Of a DNA stretch of 64,000 nt, positions 8,090 to 17,099 are shown one piece after another. Every line of letters begins with the position of its first letter. The first letter of the stretch is position 1. A program made the position numbers and the translations under genes. Source of the stretch: Yinghuangia soli (lineage in GTDB: Bacteria > Actinomycetota > Actinomycetes > Streptomycetales > Streptomycetaceae); NCBI RefSeq assembly GCF_021502675.1, contig NZ_JAKFHA010000012.1, positions 1-64,000 on the forward strand. The letters are read 5' to 3'. Under the pieces are notes generated by a model that was given only the letters and a program-made list of their open reading frames with translations, made no database searches and was not told the DNA's origin.

Positions 8090-11000
8090 GTGATCCTGCT
8101 GCTCTCCACCTCCGACACCGACCTGCTGAGCGCCAAGGCGAGCAGCGGTGACTGGCGCCTCGCGAACCCCTCCCGGGTAGGCGTCGCCGACCTGCCCGCC
8201 CTCGTCGAGGGCACCGACCTCGTCGTGGTGCGCCTCCTCGGCGGCCGCCGGGCCTGGGAGGAAGGCCTCGACGCGCTGCTCGCCGGGCCGCGCCCGGTCG
8301 TCGTCGTGTCCGGCGAACAGGCCGCCGACGCCGCGCTGATGGAACTCGCCACGGTGCCCGCGGGCGTCGGCGCGCAGACCCACGCGTACCTCGCGCAGGG
8401 CGGCGCGGACAACCTCACGAACCTCTACCGGTTCCTCTCCGACACCCTCCTGCTCACCGGGCACGGCTTCGACCCGCCGGTCGAGGTGCCCAGCTGGGGA
8501 CGCCTGGAGCGGACCACCCGCAACCCGGGCGCACCCGGCGTCGGGGTGCTCTACTACCGGGCCCACCACCTCGCCGGGAACACCGCCTTCGTGGCCGCGC
8601 TGTGCGATGCCGTCGAGGACGCCGGCGGCCGGGCCGTACCCGTGTGGTGCGCGTCCCTGCGCGGCGCCGACCCCGAACTGTTCACCGCACTCGCCGAGGT
8701 CGACGCGCTCCTCGTGACCGTCCTCGCGGCCGGCGGCGCCCGGCCCGCCGAGGCCTCCGCGGGCGGCGACGACGAATCCTGGGACGTCGGCGCGCTCGCC
8801 GCCCTCGACATCACCGTCCTGCAGGCCCTCTCGCTGACCACCAGCCGCGCCGAATGGGAGGCCGGCGACGCCGGGCTCTCGCCGATGGACGCCGCCACCC
8901 AGGTCGCGGTCCCGGAGTTCGACGGGCGCCTCATCACCGTGCCGTTCTCCTTCAAGGAGACCGGCGCCGACGGCCTGACCTACTACGCCGCCGACCCCGA
9001 ACGCGCCGCGCGCGTCGCGGGCATCGCGGTGCGGCACGCCCGGCTGCGGCACGTCCCGGCCGCCGAGCGCCGGGTCGGCGTGGTGCTGTCCGCGTACCCG
9101 ACCAAGCACGCCCGGATCGGCAACGCGGTCGGCCTGGACACCCCGGCCAGCGCCGTCGCCCTGCTGCGCGCGATGCGCGAGGCCGGCTACGACGTCGGCC
9201 CCCTCGACGGCCCGGACGCGCTGCCCGGCCTCGAACCCGCGGACGGCGACGCGCTCATCCACGCGCTCATCGCGGCCGGCGGCCAGGACCCCGAATGGCT
9301 GACCGAGGCCCAGCTCGAAGGCCAGCCGGTCCGCATCCGGGCCGCCGAGTACCGCGAGCGGTACGCCAAGCTCCCGGTCGGCCTGCGCGCCAACATCGAG
9401 GAGCACTGGGGCCCGCCGCCCGGCGAACTGTACGTCGACCACTCGCGCGACCCCGAGGGCGAGATCGTCCTGGCCGCGCTGCGGGCCGGCAACATCGTGC
9501 TGATCATCCAGCCGCCGCGCGGCTTCGGCGAGAACCCGGTGGCGATCTACCACGACCCCGACCTGCCGCCGAGCCACCACTACCTGGCCGCGTACTGGTG
9601 GCTGGACGCCGACCAGGCCGACGCCGACGGCGGGTTCGGCGCGCACGCGCTCGTCCACCTCGGCAAGCACGGCACCCTGGAGTGGCTGCCCGGCAAGAAC
9701 CTCGGCCTGTCCGCCGAATGCGGACCGGACGCGGTACTCGGCGACCTGCCGCTGGTTTACCCGTTCCTGGTCAACGACCCCGGCGAGGGCGCCCAGGCGA
9801 AGCGCCGCGCGCACGCGGTCATCGTCGACCACCTGGTGCCGCCGATGGCGCGCGCCGAGACGTACGGCGACCTGACGCGCCTGGAGCAGCTCCTCGACGA
9901 GTACGCCAACGTCTCCGCACTCGACCCGGCGAAGGCGCCCGCCGTCCAGGCGCAGATCTGGACGCTGGTCCAGGCCGCCCGGCTCGACCACGACCTCGGT
10001 ATCGACGACCGGCCGCACGAGGCCGAGTTCGACGACTTCCTGCTGCATCTCGACGGCTGGCTCTGCGAGGTCAAGGACGCGCAGATCCGCGAGGGCCTGC
10101 ACATCCTCGGCACCGCGCCGACCGGCGAAGGCCGCATCAACCTGGTCACCGCGATGCTGCGGGCCCGGCAGGTGTGGGGCGGCCGCACCGCTGCCCTGCC
10201 CGGCCTGCGCGAGGCCCTCGGGCTGGTCGAGGGCGGCAGCGCGACCCGCCGCGAGACGGACGACGCCGAGGCCGCGGCGCTGGCCCTGGTCACCGCGATG
10301 GAGCAACACGCCTGGGACCCGGCCGCGGCACCCCGCGTCTGCGCGGAGGTCCTCGGTGCGGACACGACCGCCGGGCTCGACGCGGTCGCCGACGTCCTGG
10401 TGTTCGCGGCCACCGAGGTCGTCCCGCGCCTGGACCGCACCGGCGACGAGATCGGCGCGGTGCTGCACGCCCTGGACGGCGGATACGTGCCGGCCGGCCC
10501 GTCCGGCTCGCCGCTGCGCGGCCTGGTGAACGTGCTGCCGACCGGCCGCAACTTCTACACCGTCGACCCCAAGGCGGTGCCCAGCCGGCTGGCATGGGAG
10601 ACCGGCCAGGCGCTCGCCGACTCGCTGCTCGCGAAGTACCGTGCGGACACCGGGGATTGGCCGCGCTCGGTGGGCCTTTCGGTGTGGGGCACCAGTGCCA
10701 TGCGCACCAGCGGCGACGACGTGGGCGAGGTCCTCGCGCTGCTCGGCATACGTCCGGTGTGGGACGACGCGTCCCGGCGCGTCACCGGCCTGGAGCCGAT
10801 CCCGCTCGCCGAACTCGGCCGCCCGCGCGTGGACGTGACGGTCCGCATCTCCGGCTTCTTCCGCGACGCATTCCCGCACGTTGTCCTCCTGCTCGACGAC
10901 GCGGTCCGCCTCGCCGCCGGGCTCGACGAGGCCGACACCGACAACTACGTGCGGGCCCATGTCGGCGCCGACCTGGCCGCGCACGGCGACGAGCGCCGCG

Positions 11001-11734
11001 CCACCACGCGCGTCTTCGGATCCCGCCCGGGGGCCTACGGCGCCGGCCTGCTGCCGCTCATCGACGCCCGTACGTGGCGCGACGACGCCGACCTTGCCGA
11101 GGTCTACGCCACGTGGGGCGGCTATGCCTACGGGCGCGGCCTGGACGGGGTGTTCGCCCGCGAGGACATGGAAGGCGCGTACCGCCGTATCGCGGTCGCG
11201 GCCAAGAACACCGACACGCGCGAGCACGACATCGCCGACTCGGACGACTACTTCCAGTACCACGGCGGCATGGTCGCGGCCGTCCGCGCGCTGACCGGCA
11301 CGGCGCCCGCCGCGTACATCGGCGACTCCACGATGCCCGACGCGGTGCGCACCCGGACCCTGGAGCAGGAGACCGCCCGGGTGTTCCGGGCCCGCGTGGT
11401 GAACCCGCGCTGGATCGAGGCGATGCGCCGGCACGGGTACAAGGGCGCCTTCGAACTCGCCGCCACCGTGGACTACTTGTTCGGCTACGACGCCACCACC
11501 GGGGTCGTGCAGGACTGGATGTACGAGAAGCTCGCCGCCGAGTACGTACTCGACCCGGAGAACCGCGAATTCATGCGCACCTCCAACCCGTGGGCGCTGC
11601 GCGGCATCGCCGAACGCCTCATCGAGGCCGCCGACCGCGGCCTGTGGGGCAAGCCGGAGCCCGCCACGCTGGAGGGCCTGCGCGAGGCGTACCTGGAGGT
11701 CGAAGGGGACCTCGAAGGCGGCGAGGATGTCTGA
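8090..11734 (+). CDS. cobN: Aerobic cobaltochelatase subunit CobN
   Basis: A 1214-residue protein of the CobN/magnesium chelatase H family, which inserts Co2+ into hydrogenobyrinic acid a,c-diamide together with CobS/CobT-like or ChlI/D-like ATPase subunits. Diagnostic stretches are the start MILLLSTSDTDLLSAK, HLGKHGTLEWLPGKN, the GEGRINLVTAMLRARQVWGGR region, YHGGMVAAVRALTG and NPRWIEAMRRHGYKGAFE. The GTG at 8090 fits the family start and has GGGGGTGG upstream; the longer frame would run into the riboswitch. It is the first gene after the B12 riboswitch and overlaps cbiT by 8 bp. No AAA+ partner subunits lie in the window. Confidence 0.96.
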   Translation: MILLLSTSDTDLLSAKASSGDWRLANPSRVGVADLPALVEGTDLVVVRLLGGRRAWEEGLDALLAGPRPVVVVSGEQAADAALMELATVPAGVGAQTHAYLAQGGADNLTNLYRFLSDTLLLTGHGFDPPVEVPSWGRLERTTRNPGAPGVGVLYYRAHHLAGNTAFVAALCDAVEDAGGRAVPVWCASLRGADPELFTALAEVDALLVTVLAAGGARPAEASAGGDDESWDVGALAALDITVLQALSLTTSRAEWEAGDAGLSPMDAATQVAVPEFDGRLITVPFSFKETGADGLTYYAADPERAARVAGIAVRHARLRHVPAAERRVGVVLSAYPTKHARIGNAVGLDTPASAVALLRAMREAGYDVGPLDGPDALPGLEPADGDALIHALIAAGGQDPEWLTEAQLEGQPVRIRAAEYRERYAKLPVGLRANIEEHWGPPPGELYVDHSRDPEGEIVLAALRAGNIVLIIQPPRGFGENPVAIYHDPDLPPSHHYLAAYWWLDADQADADGGFGAHALVHLGKHGTLEWLPGKNLGLSAECGPDAVLGDLPLVYPFLVNDPGEGAQAKRRAHAVIVDHLVPPMARAETYGDLTRLEQLLDEYANVSALDPAKAPAVQAQIWTLVQAARLDHDLGIDDRPHEAEFDDFLLHLDGWLCEVKDAQIREGLHILGTAPTGEGRINLVTAMLRARQVWGGRTAALPGLREALGLVEGGSATRRETDDAEAAALALVTAMEQHAWDPAAAPRVCAEVLGADTTAGLDAVADVLVFAATEVVPRLDRTGDEIGAVLHALDGGYVPAGPSGSPLRGLVNVLPTGRNFYTVDPKAVPSRLAWETGQALADSLLAKYRADTGDWPRSVGLSVWGTSAMRTSGDDVGEVLALLGIRPVWDDASRRVTGLEPIPLAELGRPRVDVTVRISGFFRDAFPHVVLLLDDAVRLAAGLDEADTDNYVRAHVGADLAAHGDERRATTRVFGSRPGAYGAGLLPLIDARTWRDDADLAEVYATWGGYAYGRGLDGVFAREDMEGAYRRIAVAAKNTDTREHDIADSDDYFQYHGGMVAAVRALTGTAPAAYIGDSTMPDAVRTRTLEQETARVFRARVVNPRWIEAMRRHGYKGAFELAATVDYLFGYDATTGVVQDWMYEKLAAEYVLDPENREFMRTSNPWALRGIAERLIEAADRGLWGKPEPATLEGLREAYLEVEGDLEGGEDV

Positions 11735-12395
11735 CGGCCCGGCGATACCGGTGGTCACCGCGACGGCCGTGCCCGCGCCGGAATCACCGGCGCGGCCGGG
11801 CGCCGAGGTGACCGTCCCGGGCCTGCCCGACGAGGCGTACGACCACGACGGGCAGCTCACCAAGCGGGAGATACGCGCCGTCACCCTGGCCGCACTGGCG
11901 CCGCGGCCGGGGGAGTTGCTGTGGGACATCGGCGCGGGCAGCGGCAGCATCGCCATCGAATGGCTGCGCTCGCACGCGTCGTGCCGGGCGGTCGCGGTCG
12001 AGGCGCAGCCCGACCGAGCCGAGCGCATCCGCGGCAACGCGGCGGCGCTCGGCGTCCCGGCGCTCGCCGTGGTGGCCGGCTCCGCACCCGCGGTGCTCGA
12101 CGAACTCGCCGCCGGACAAGCCCCCGACGTGGTCTTCGTCGGCGGCGGACTCACCATCCCCGGCGTGGTGGAACGCTGCTGGGCCGCGCTTCGTCCCGGC
12201 GGGCGCCTCGTGGCCAACGCCGTCACCGCCGAGACCGAAGCCGACCTCGTCCGCCACCGGGCGTCCCTGGGCGGCGAGTTGACGCGCATCCAGATCAGCC
12301 GGTCGACCCCGGTGGGCCGCTTCACCGGCTGGCGCACCCTCATGCCGGTGACCCAGTGGACCGCCGTCAAGCCGACCCCGGAGGAAATCCCGTGA
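11727..12395 (+). CDS. cbiT: Precorrin-6B C15-methyltransferase/decarboxylase (CbiT-type)
   Basis: A 222-residue Rossmann SAM methyltransferase: LPDEAYDHDGQLTKREIRA opens the CbiT fold, the SAM loop is WDIGAGSGSIAIEW, and the end of the domain is FTGWRTLMPVTQW. It methylates C15 and decarboxylates the acetate side chain of precorrin-6B. In many actinomycetes CbiT is the C-terminal half of CobL, fused to CbiE (C5 methylation). Here only about 27 unrelated residues precede the CbiT domain, so the C5 activity must be encoded elsewhere. It overlaps cobN by 8 bp and cobM by 4 bp (GTGA). Confidence 0.92.
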   Translation: MSDGPAIPVVTATAVPAPESPARPGAEVTVPGLPDEAYDHDGQLTKREIRAVTLAALAPRPGELLWDIGAGSGSIAIEWLRSHASCRAVAVEAQPDRAERIRGNAAALGVPALAVVAGSAPAVLDELAAGQAPDVVFVGGGLTIPGVVERCWAALRPGGRLVANAVTAETEADLVRHRASLGGELTRIQISRSTPVGRFTGWRTLMPVTQWTAVKPTPEEIP

Positions 12396-13147
12396 CCGTC
12401 CACTTCGTCGGCGCCGGCCCCGGCGCCGCGGACCTCGTCACGGTGCGCGGCCTGCGGCTGATCGAGAACGCCGCGGTGTGCCTCTACGCCGGCGCCCTGA
12501 TCCCGCGCGAACTCCTGGACGCCGCACCGCCGCACGCGCGCCTCGTCGACACCGCGAACCTCACCCTCGACGAGATCGTCGCGGAGATCCGGACCGCCCA
12601 CGAAGCGGGCTTGGACGTCGTGCGCCTGCAGTCCGGCGACACGTCCTTCTTCAGTGCGATGGCCGAGCAGATCCGTCGGCTCGACGCCCTGGGGATCCCC
12701 TACGACGTGACCCCGGGCGTGCCCGCCTACGCTGCCGCCGCGGCCGCGATGGGCCGCGAACTCACCGTCCCCGGCGTCGGCCAGACCGTCGTCCTCACCC
12801 GGGTGTCCAACAACTCCACCGCGATGCCGCCCGGTGAAGACCTCGCCACCCTCGGCCGTTCCGGCGCCCTCCTGGTCCTCCACCTCGCGGTCCGCGAAAC
12901 CGCCCGCATCGTCGCCGAACTGACCCCGTCCCATGGCGCCGACTGCCCGGTCGCCGTCGTCGCCCGCGCCTCGCGCCCCGACGAACAGATCGTCCGAGGA
13001 CGCCTCGCCGACCTGGAGTCCATGGTCCGCGACAACGGCATCAAGGCGGTCGCGGTCATCATGATCGGCAGGGTCCTGGAGGACAGCACCCCCGGTTTCT
13101 GCGAAAGCCACCTCTACTCGCCGCAGCGCAGCCGCGCCGAGAACTGA
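12392..13147 (+). CDS. cobM: Precorrin-4 C11-methyltransferase
   Basis: A 251-residue tetrapyrrole methylase. VHFVGAGPGAADLVTVRG is the N-terminal SAM/GxGxGxxD loop, YAGALIPRELL and RLQSGDTSFFSAMAEQIRRL are typical of CobM/CbiF, and LTRVSNNSTAMPPGE and VVARASRPDEQIVRG complete the fold. It adds the C11 methyl group to precorrin-4. GAGGAAAT sits 5 nt before the GTG at 12392, which overlaps the cbiT stop. It is the last gene of the riboswitch-controlled unit and is followed by a strong hairpin. Confidence 0.95.
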   Translation: MTVHFVGAGPGAADLVTVRGLRLIENAAVCLYAGALIPRELLDAAPPHARLVDTANLTLDEIVAEIRTAHEAGLDVVRLQSGDTSFFSAMAEQIRRLDALGIPYDVTPGVPAYAAAAAAMGRELTVPGVGQTVVLTRVSNNSTAMPPGEDLATLGRSGALLVLHLAVRETARIVAELTPSHGADCPVAVVARASRPDEQIVRGRLADLESMVRDNGIKAVAVIMIGRVLEDSTPGFCESHLYSPQRSRAEN

Positions 13148-13150
13148 GAA

Positions 13151-13187
13151 GGGCGCCCGCCGCGGCGTGGTGCCGCGGCGGACGCCC
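13151..13187. terminator. Terminator between cobM and the convergent deiminase gene
   Basis: A 16-bp stem with a single mismatch (13151-13166 with 13172-13187) and a 5-nt loop lies 3 bp after the cobM stop and 16 bp from the convergent stop at 13204. It can serve both strands. Confidence 0.75.
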
Positions 13188-13203
13188 CCTCGGGGGTTGT
13201 GCG

Positions 13204-14382
13204 TCAGACCTTCGGCTCCTGCATGGTGACGCAGTGCGCGCCGCCGCCGCCGTTGCCGTAGAGGGCGTCCAGGTTCAGCTGCACGACCGGGCGGCCGTAG
13301 GCGGCCGCGATCGCGGACTTCGCCGCGGCGTCCCGGGCGGTGTCGCCGAACTGGGTGGTGATGATGGCGCCGTTGGTCACCGTCCAGTTCATGTACGAGC
13401 TGAGGAAGTCCGCCCACTTGCCGCGCGAGATGCGGGGCAGGGTGTCCGGGCCCTGGATCGTCAGCACCTGGAGGCGGCGGCCCTTGGCGTCGGTGGCGTT
13501 CGCGAGCACGTTGCGGATCGCGTCGGCGTTGCGGTTCCAGACGTCCTCGCGGGCGGCGCCGCCGAGTTGGACCATCACCACGCCGGGCTTGATGTACCGC
13601 GCGGTGCCGTCGATGTGCCCGTCGGTGACGTCGTAGCCCTTGACGCCGGGCAGCCAGATCATCTTGGTGGCGCCGAAGCGGGCGAGGAGCTCCGCCTCGA
13701 TCTGGCTGCGCGACTTGCCGGGGTTGCGGTTGCTGTTGATCCAGCAGCTCTCGGTGGCCATGAGCGTGCCGTCGCCGTCGTACTCGATGCCGCCGCCCTC
13801 GCCGACCACGGAGGCCTTGGCGAACGGGACGTCGATGTAGGTCGCGATCTTCCCGGCGACCACGCGGTCCTTGTTGTACGCGGAGGCGGGGATGCCGTAG
13901 AAGGACGTGGCGTTCTCGCCCCACGCGTTGAAGTTCAGGCCGAACGACGACAGGCCGCCGGTGCCGTCCACGGTGAACAGCGGGCCGGTGTCGCGCATCC
14001 AGCAGTCCGAGACCGGGATCGAGCTGACCACCGTGACGGTGGAGCCGCACATGGTGCGGGCCTTGGACGCAGCGGTCGAGCCGTCCGCGAGCATCATGAC
14101 CGGCTCGTACTTGGCGACCTCCTTCGCCAGCTTGGCGATGTCGGCCTGGATCTTGGCGAGGTCGGTCGACCAGATGGTGGTGCTCGACGGCCAGGCCATC
14201 CAGGTGCACTCGTGCGGGGTCTCCTCGCCGGGGACCCGCCAGGTGCCCGCGGCGGCCGCGGTCGACGTCGGGAAGGCGCCGATCACCGGTGCGGCGGCGA
14301 CGGCGGCCGCCACCATGCCGGTGCGGGCCAGCATCGACCGGCGCGTGATGCCCGGGTTGTCGCCACTGTTGCGGATGCTCAT
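13204..14382 (-). CDS. Tat-exported agmatine deiminase / peptidyl-arginine deiminase family protein
   Basis: A 392-residue PAD_porph-family guanidine hydrolase. A twin-arginine signal (TRRSMLARTG, then an Ala-rich hydrophobic core ending near residue 45) is followed by the catalytic domain: SDCWMRDTGPLF, EGGGIEYDGDGTLMATESC, DGHIDG and the C-terminal GGGGAHCVTMQEP with the nucleophilic Cys. The family hydrolyses agmatine to N-carbamoylputrescine or acts on other guanidines. Export is unusual for AguA, so the enzyme probably works outside the membrane. CAGGAGCG precedes ATG 14382, which overlaps the permease stop by 4 bp, so the two proteins are translationally coupled. Confidence 0.88.
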   Translation of the reverse strand: MSIRNSGDNPGITRRSMLARTGMVAAAVAAAPVIGAFPTSTAAAAGTWRVPGEETPHECTWMAWPSSTTIWSTDLAKIQADIAKLAKEVAKYEPVMMLADGSTAASKARTMCGSTVTVVSSIPVSDCWMRDTGPLFTVDGTGGLSSFGLNFNAWGENATSFYGIPASAYNKDRVVAGKIATYIDVPFAKASVVGEGGGIEYDGDGTLMATESCWINSNRNPGKSRSQIEAELLARFGATKMIWLPGVKGYDVTDGHIDGTARYIKPGVVMVQLGGAAREDVWNRNADAIRNVLANATDAKGRRLQVLTIQGPDTLPRISRGKWADFLSSYMNWTVTNGAIITTQFGDTARDAAAKSAIAAAYGRPVVQLNLDALYGNGGGGAHCVTMQEPKV

Positions 14383-15935
14383 GCTTCGCTCCTGCTCGGG
14401 GAAATCGTGTCGGACACGGTCGTCTCGCCAAGTGGTGCAGTGCTGCGGGGGATTCCGCCTGCGACGGAGCCGCCGGCCCGGCTGTGGTGCGCCGTGGCGA
14501 GCAGGCCCTCCTCCTCGACCAGGCGGCGTTCGGTGGCCAGGTCGAGGCTGCGGGCGAAGAGGAAGTACGCGGCGCCTGCGACGGGCAGCCCGATGAAGAT
14601 CGAGTAGTCGACGCCGTCGAGGGAGTCCACGGCGAAGCCGCGGTAGGTGTCGCTGATGACCATGAACGGGGCCATGGCGGCCAAGCCGATCACGTAGGCG
14701 AGGTTGCCCCGCCAGCCCCAGCGGCCGTAGATGCCGTCCGGGTTGAAGATCTCCTTCACGACGTACAGCCCGCGCCGGACGAAGAAGAAGTCCACCAGGT
14801 TGATGGCGGTCCAGGGGATGAACAGGTACGTCAGGATCACCACGACGTTGGCGTAGAACCAGTTGAAGTCGTCGATGCCGACGAACGACGAGATCGCGGC
14901 GACCAGGACCATCATGATCGCGATCGTCACGATGCGGATGTTCCGGGTCGGCTTGACCGGCCGGACCGAGTCCACGATCGAGATCATCGTGAGGCTGCCG
15001 CAGTACTGGTTCATGGCCATGATCGACAGCAGGCCGACGAACAGCACGAGGATCGCGATGTCGCCGAAGCCGTCGAACAGCCGGTCCGCGGAGGCCTGGA
15101 GGGCGGTGACCGGGTCGGCGCCCTCGGGAGCCCCGGCCGAGACCACGCTGCCCAGCAGGAAGACCCAGATGCCGGAGATCGCACTGGGCAGGTACGTCCA
15201 CCAGAAGGTGCTGCGCACCGACACGTCGGGCCGCAGGTAGCGCGAGTAGTCCGACACGTACGGCGCCCAGCCCAGCTGGAAGCCCGCGATGAAGACGAAC
15301 ACGAGCATGAACGGCGCGAGTTCGAACGGACCGGGCTTCCACACGCCGTCCGGCAGCCCGCCGCCGAACAGCGCGGTGCCGGTGATGACCGCGAGGATCA
15401 CGATGAACGGCCAGGTGAGCCACTGGTTGACCCGGTGGATCCAGGTGTAGCCGTACAGCGCGAGGACGGCGGCGACCACCGCCGCGATCAGGTAGCCGGC
15501 GGTGTTCGGCAGGTCCGTGAGGGTGTTCACGGCCTGGCCGGACAGCAGCGCGTTGGACGTGTTGAACGACACGTAGTTGACCATCGCGAACACCCACACC
15601 GTGAGTGCCGCACCGACGTAGCCGAACTGCGGCCGCGACTGGACGAGTTGGGGCAGGCCCAGCTGCGGGCCCTGGGCCGAGTGGAACGCCATGAAGAACG
15701 TGCCGAACAGCGACCCGAGCACGGTGGCGACAACCGTCCAGAGCAGCGAGGCGCCCATCGACAGCGTCACCACGCCCGTCGCCATGCCGGTGAGGTTGAG
15801 GCTGCCGACGAACCAGATCGCGCCGACGTCCCTGGGCTTGCCGTGCCGTTCCGAAAGGGGCACCCAGTCGATCGAGTGCTCTTCGATGCCCGAGGAGACA
15901 GGGGAGTCCGGTCTCTTCGGGGTGGTTGTCGCCAT
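14379..15935 (-). CDS. NCS1-family permease (cytosine/purine/allantoin type)
   Basis: A 518-residue transporter with about twelve hydrophobic segments. The N-terminal stretch GIEEHSIDWVPLSERHGKPRD..IWFVGSLNLTGMATGVVTLSMG and the later VNYVSFNTSNALLSG and GWAPYVSDYSRYL are characteristic of nucleobase:cation symporter-1 proteins. The family imports nucleobases, hydantoins, allantoin or similar nitrogen compounds. Coupling to the exported guanidine hydrolase suggests uptake of that enzyme's substrate or product, which is inference. GGGGAG lies 6 nt before ATG 15935. A promoter with a nested palindrome lies about 160-190 bp upstream. Confidence 0.9.
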   Translation of the reverse strand: MATTTPKRPDSPVSSGIEEHSIDWVPLSERHGKPRDVGAIWFVGSLNLTGMATGVVTLSMGASLLWTVVATVLGSLFGTFFMAFHSAQGPQLGLPQLVQSRPQFGYVGAALTVWVFAMVNYVSFNTSNALLSGQAVNTLTDLPNTAGYLIAAVVAAVLALYGYTWIHRVNQWLTWPFIVILAVITGTALFGGGLPDGVWKPGPFELAPFMLVFVFIAGFQLGWAPYVSDYSRYLRPDVSVRSTFWWTYLPSAISGIWVFLLGSVVSAGAPEGADPVTALQASADRLFDGFGDIAILVLFVGLLSIMAMNQYCGSLTMISIVDSVRPVKPTRNIRIVTIAIMMVLVAAISSFVGIDDFNWFYANVVVILTYLFIPWTAINLVDFFFVRRGLYVVKEIFNPDGIYGRWGWRGNLAYVIGLAAMAPFMVISDTYRGFAVDSLDGVDYSIFIGLPVAGAAYFLFARSLDLATERRLVEEEGLLATAHHSRAGGSVAGGIPRSTAPLGETTVSDTISPSRSEA

Positions 15936-16091
15936 ATGTCTCCCCTGAGGGTTTTCGGAGTACCGGGGCCCTTGGATTCGCGGGCGCCGGGATCCTCGGG
16001 CTTTCGGTTCTTCGGTGCCGTGAGGGTTCGAGCAGGGCGTGCGGTCCTGCCGGGGCCGGCCGGGCAAGCGAGGACCGGCCGGGCAGCGCTC

Positions 16092-16121
16092 ACCTTAGGG
16101 ACTGACTGGAAATTCAGTCAA
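16092..16121 (-). promoter_or_regulatory. Promoter with nested operator-like palindrome, upstream of the NCS1 permease
   Basis: On the minus strand a -35 box TTGACT (16116-16121) and a -10 box TAAGGT (16092-16097) are separated by 18 bp. Overlapping the -35 and the spacer is a perfect inverted repeat TGACTG-N6-CAGTCA (16103-16120), the size and position expected of a dimeric repressor site such as a TetR- or GntR-type operator. Transcription would start near 16085, giving a 150-nt leader. No matching repressor gene is in the window. Confidence 0.6.
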
Positions 16122-16227
16122 TGGTTACCCGGATGTCGATTCCCGGAGCACCGGTCGGGGACGCCAGGTCCCCCTACTGGCGCGAAAAGTCCGGTCGCCC
16201 GGCGATGTGGATCAATAGAGTGACCGC

Positions 16228-17046
16228 ATGGCATCTGTGGTCGAACTGAACATCCACCCGGTCAAGGGCTGCTCCGCCGTGCCCGCGACCGAGGCCGTCC
16301 TCACCGACGCCGGCCTCGCGCACGACCGCAGTTTCCTGGTCGTCGACGAGCACGGCGTCTTCCGCAGCCAGCGGACCGACCCCCGGCTCGCGGTCGTCCA
16401 CGCCGGCATCGACGCCGACGGCAGGCGCCTCACGCTGCGCGCGGACGGCGTCGAGGACTTCGGGCTGGACGTCGACATCGAGGCGCCGCGCGTGGACGTG
16501 GAGATGTTCAAGCTCCCGTACCGCGGCATCGACCAGGGCGCCGAGGTGGCCGCCTGGCTCACCGAGGCGCTCGGCGCCCCGAGCCGCCTGGTCCGCGTCC
16601 CGCCCGAGCACGACCGCGTCACCGGCGGCCTGACGGCCGGCACCGCCGCCTACGCCGACAGCGCCGCGATGCTCATGCTCTCCCGCGCCTCGCTCGACGA
16701 ACTCAACACCCGCATCGGGGAGCGCGGCGGCGACCCCCTGCCCATGACGCGGTTCCGCCCCACGATCGTCGTCGACGGCTGGGACACCGCGCACCGCGAG
16801 GACGACATCCGGCGCGCCGTCATCGGCGACACCGAGCTGGGCTTCGCCAAGCAGTGCGGGCGCTGCGTGGTCACCACCGTCGACCAGCAGAGCGGCGTCA
16901 AGTCCGGCCCGGAACCGCTGCGCACCCTCGCCACCTACCGGCGCGGCGACAGCGGCGGCGTGATGTTCGGCGCCCTGTTCGCGGTCCTGCGCACCGGCAA
17001 GCTGGCGGTCGGCGACACCGTCGACGTCACGGAATGGGCGGACTGA
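16228..17046 (+). CDS. MOSC-domain protein
   Basis: A 272-residue protein with an N-terminal MOSC beta-barrel (VVELNIHPVKGCSAVPATEAVLTDAGLAHDRSFLVVD) and a MOSC domain ending FAKQCGRCVVTTVDQQSG, where the conserved cysteine sits in CGRC. Relatives (YcbX, mARC) bind molybdenum cofactor and reduce N-hydroxylated compounds or sort sulfur. No membrane segment or ferredoxin domain is fused, so it would need a separate electron donor. A TAGAGT -10-like box at 16216-16221 lies 6 bp before the ATG and no ribosome site is visible, so the message may be leaderless. It separates the two halves of the B12 locus. Confidence 0.88.
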   Translation: MASVVELNIHPVKGCSAVPATEAVLTDAGLAHDRSFLVVDEHGVFRSQRTDPRLAVVHAGIDADGRRLTLRADGVEDFGLDVDIEAPRVDVEMFKLPYRGIDQGAEVAAWLTEALGAPSRLVRVPPEHDRVTGGLTAGTAAYADSAAMLMLSRASLDELNTRIGERGGDPLPMTRFRPTIVVDGWDTAHREDDIRRAVIGDTELGFAKQCGRCVVTTVDQQSGVKSGPEPLRTLATYRRGDSGGVMFGALFAVLRTGKLAVGDTVDVTEWAD

Positions 17047-17099
17047 GCAGACGGCGCAGCGCCCAGGGGCTTGTCCGGCCACCTCCGCGCGGTGCCCGG

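Noticed and set aside
7796-14431. A 2211-residue open frame on the minus strand across cobN, cbiT and cobM
   Set aside because: It is antisense to three certain genes, has shadow-type Arg/Gly/Pro composition and no domain; long antisense frames are expected at this G+C.
13204-15597. A 797-residue frame that seems to fuse extra sequence to the agmatine deiminase
   Set aside because: The part beyond 14382 is an out-of-frame reading of the permease gene; the Tat signal and ribosome site fix the start at 14382.
13204-17046. The insert within the B12 locus as a mobile element
   Set aside because: There are no transposase or integrase genes, flanking repeats or composition change; it is better seen as ordinary gene shuffling.
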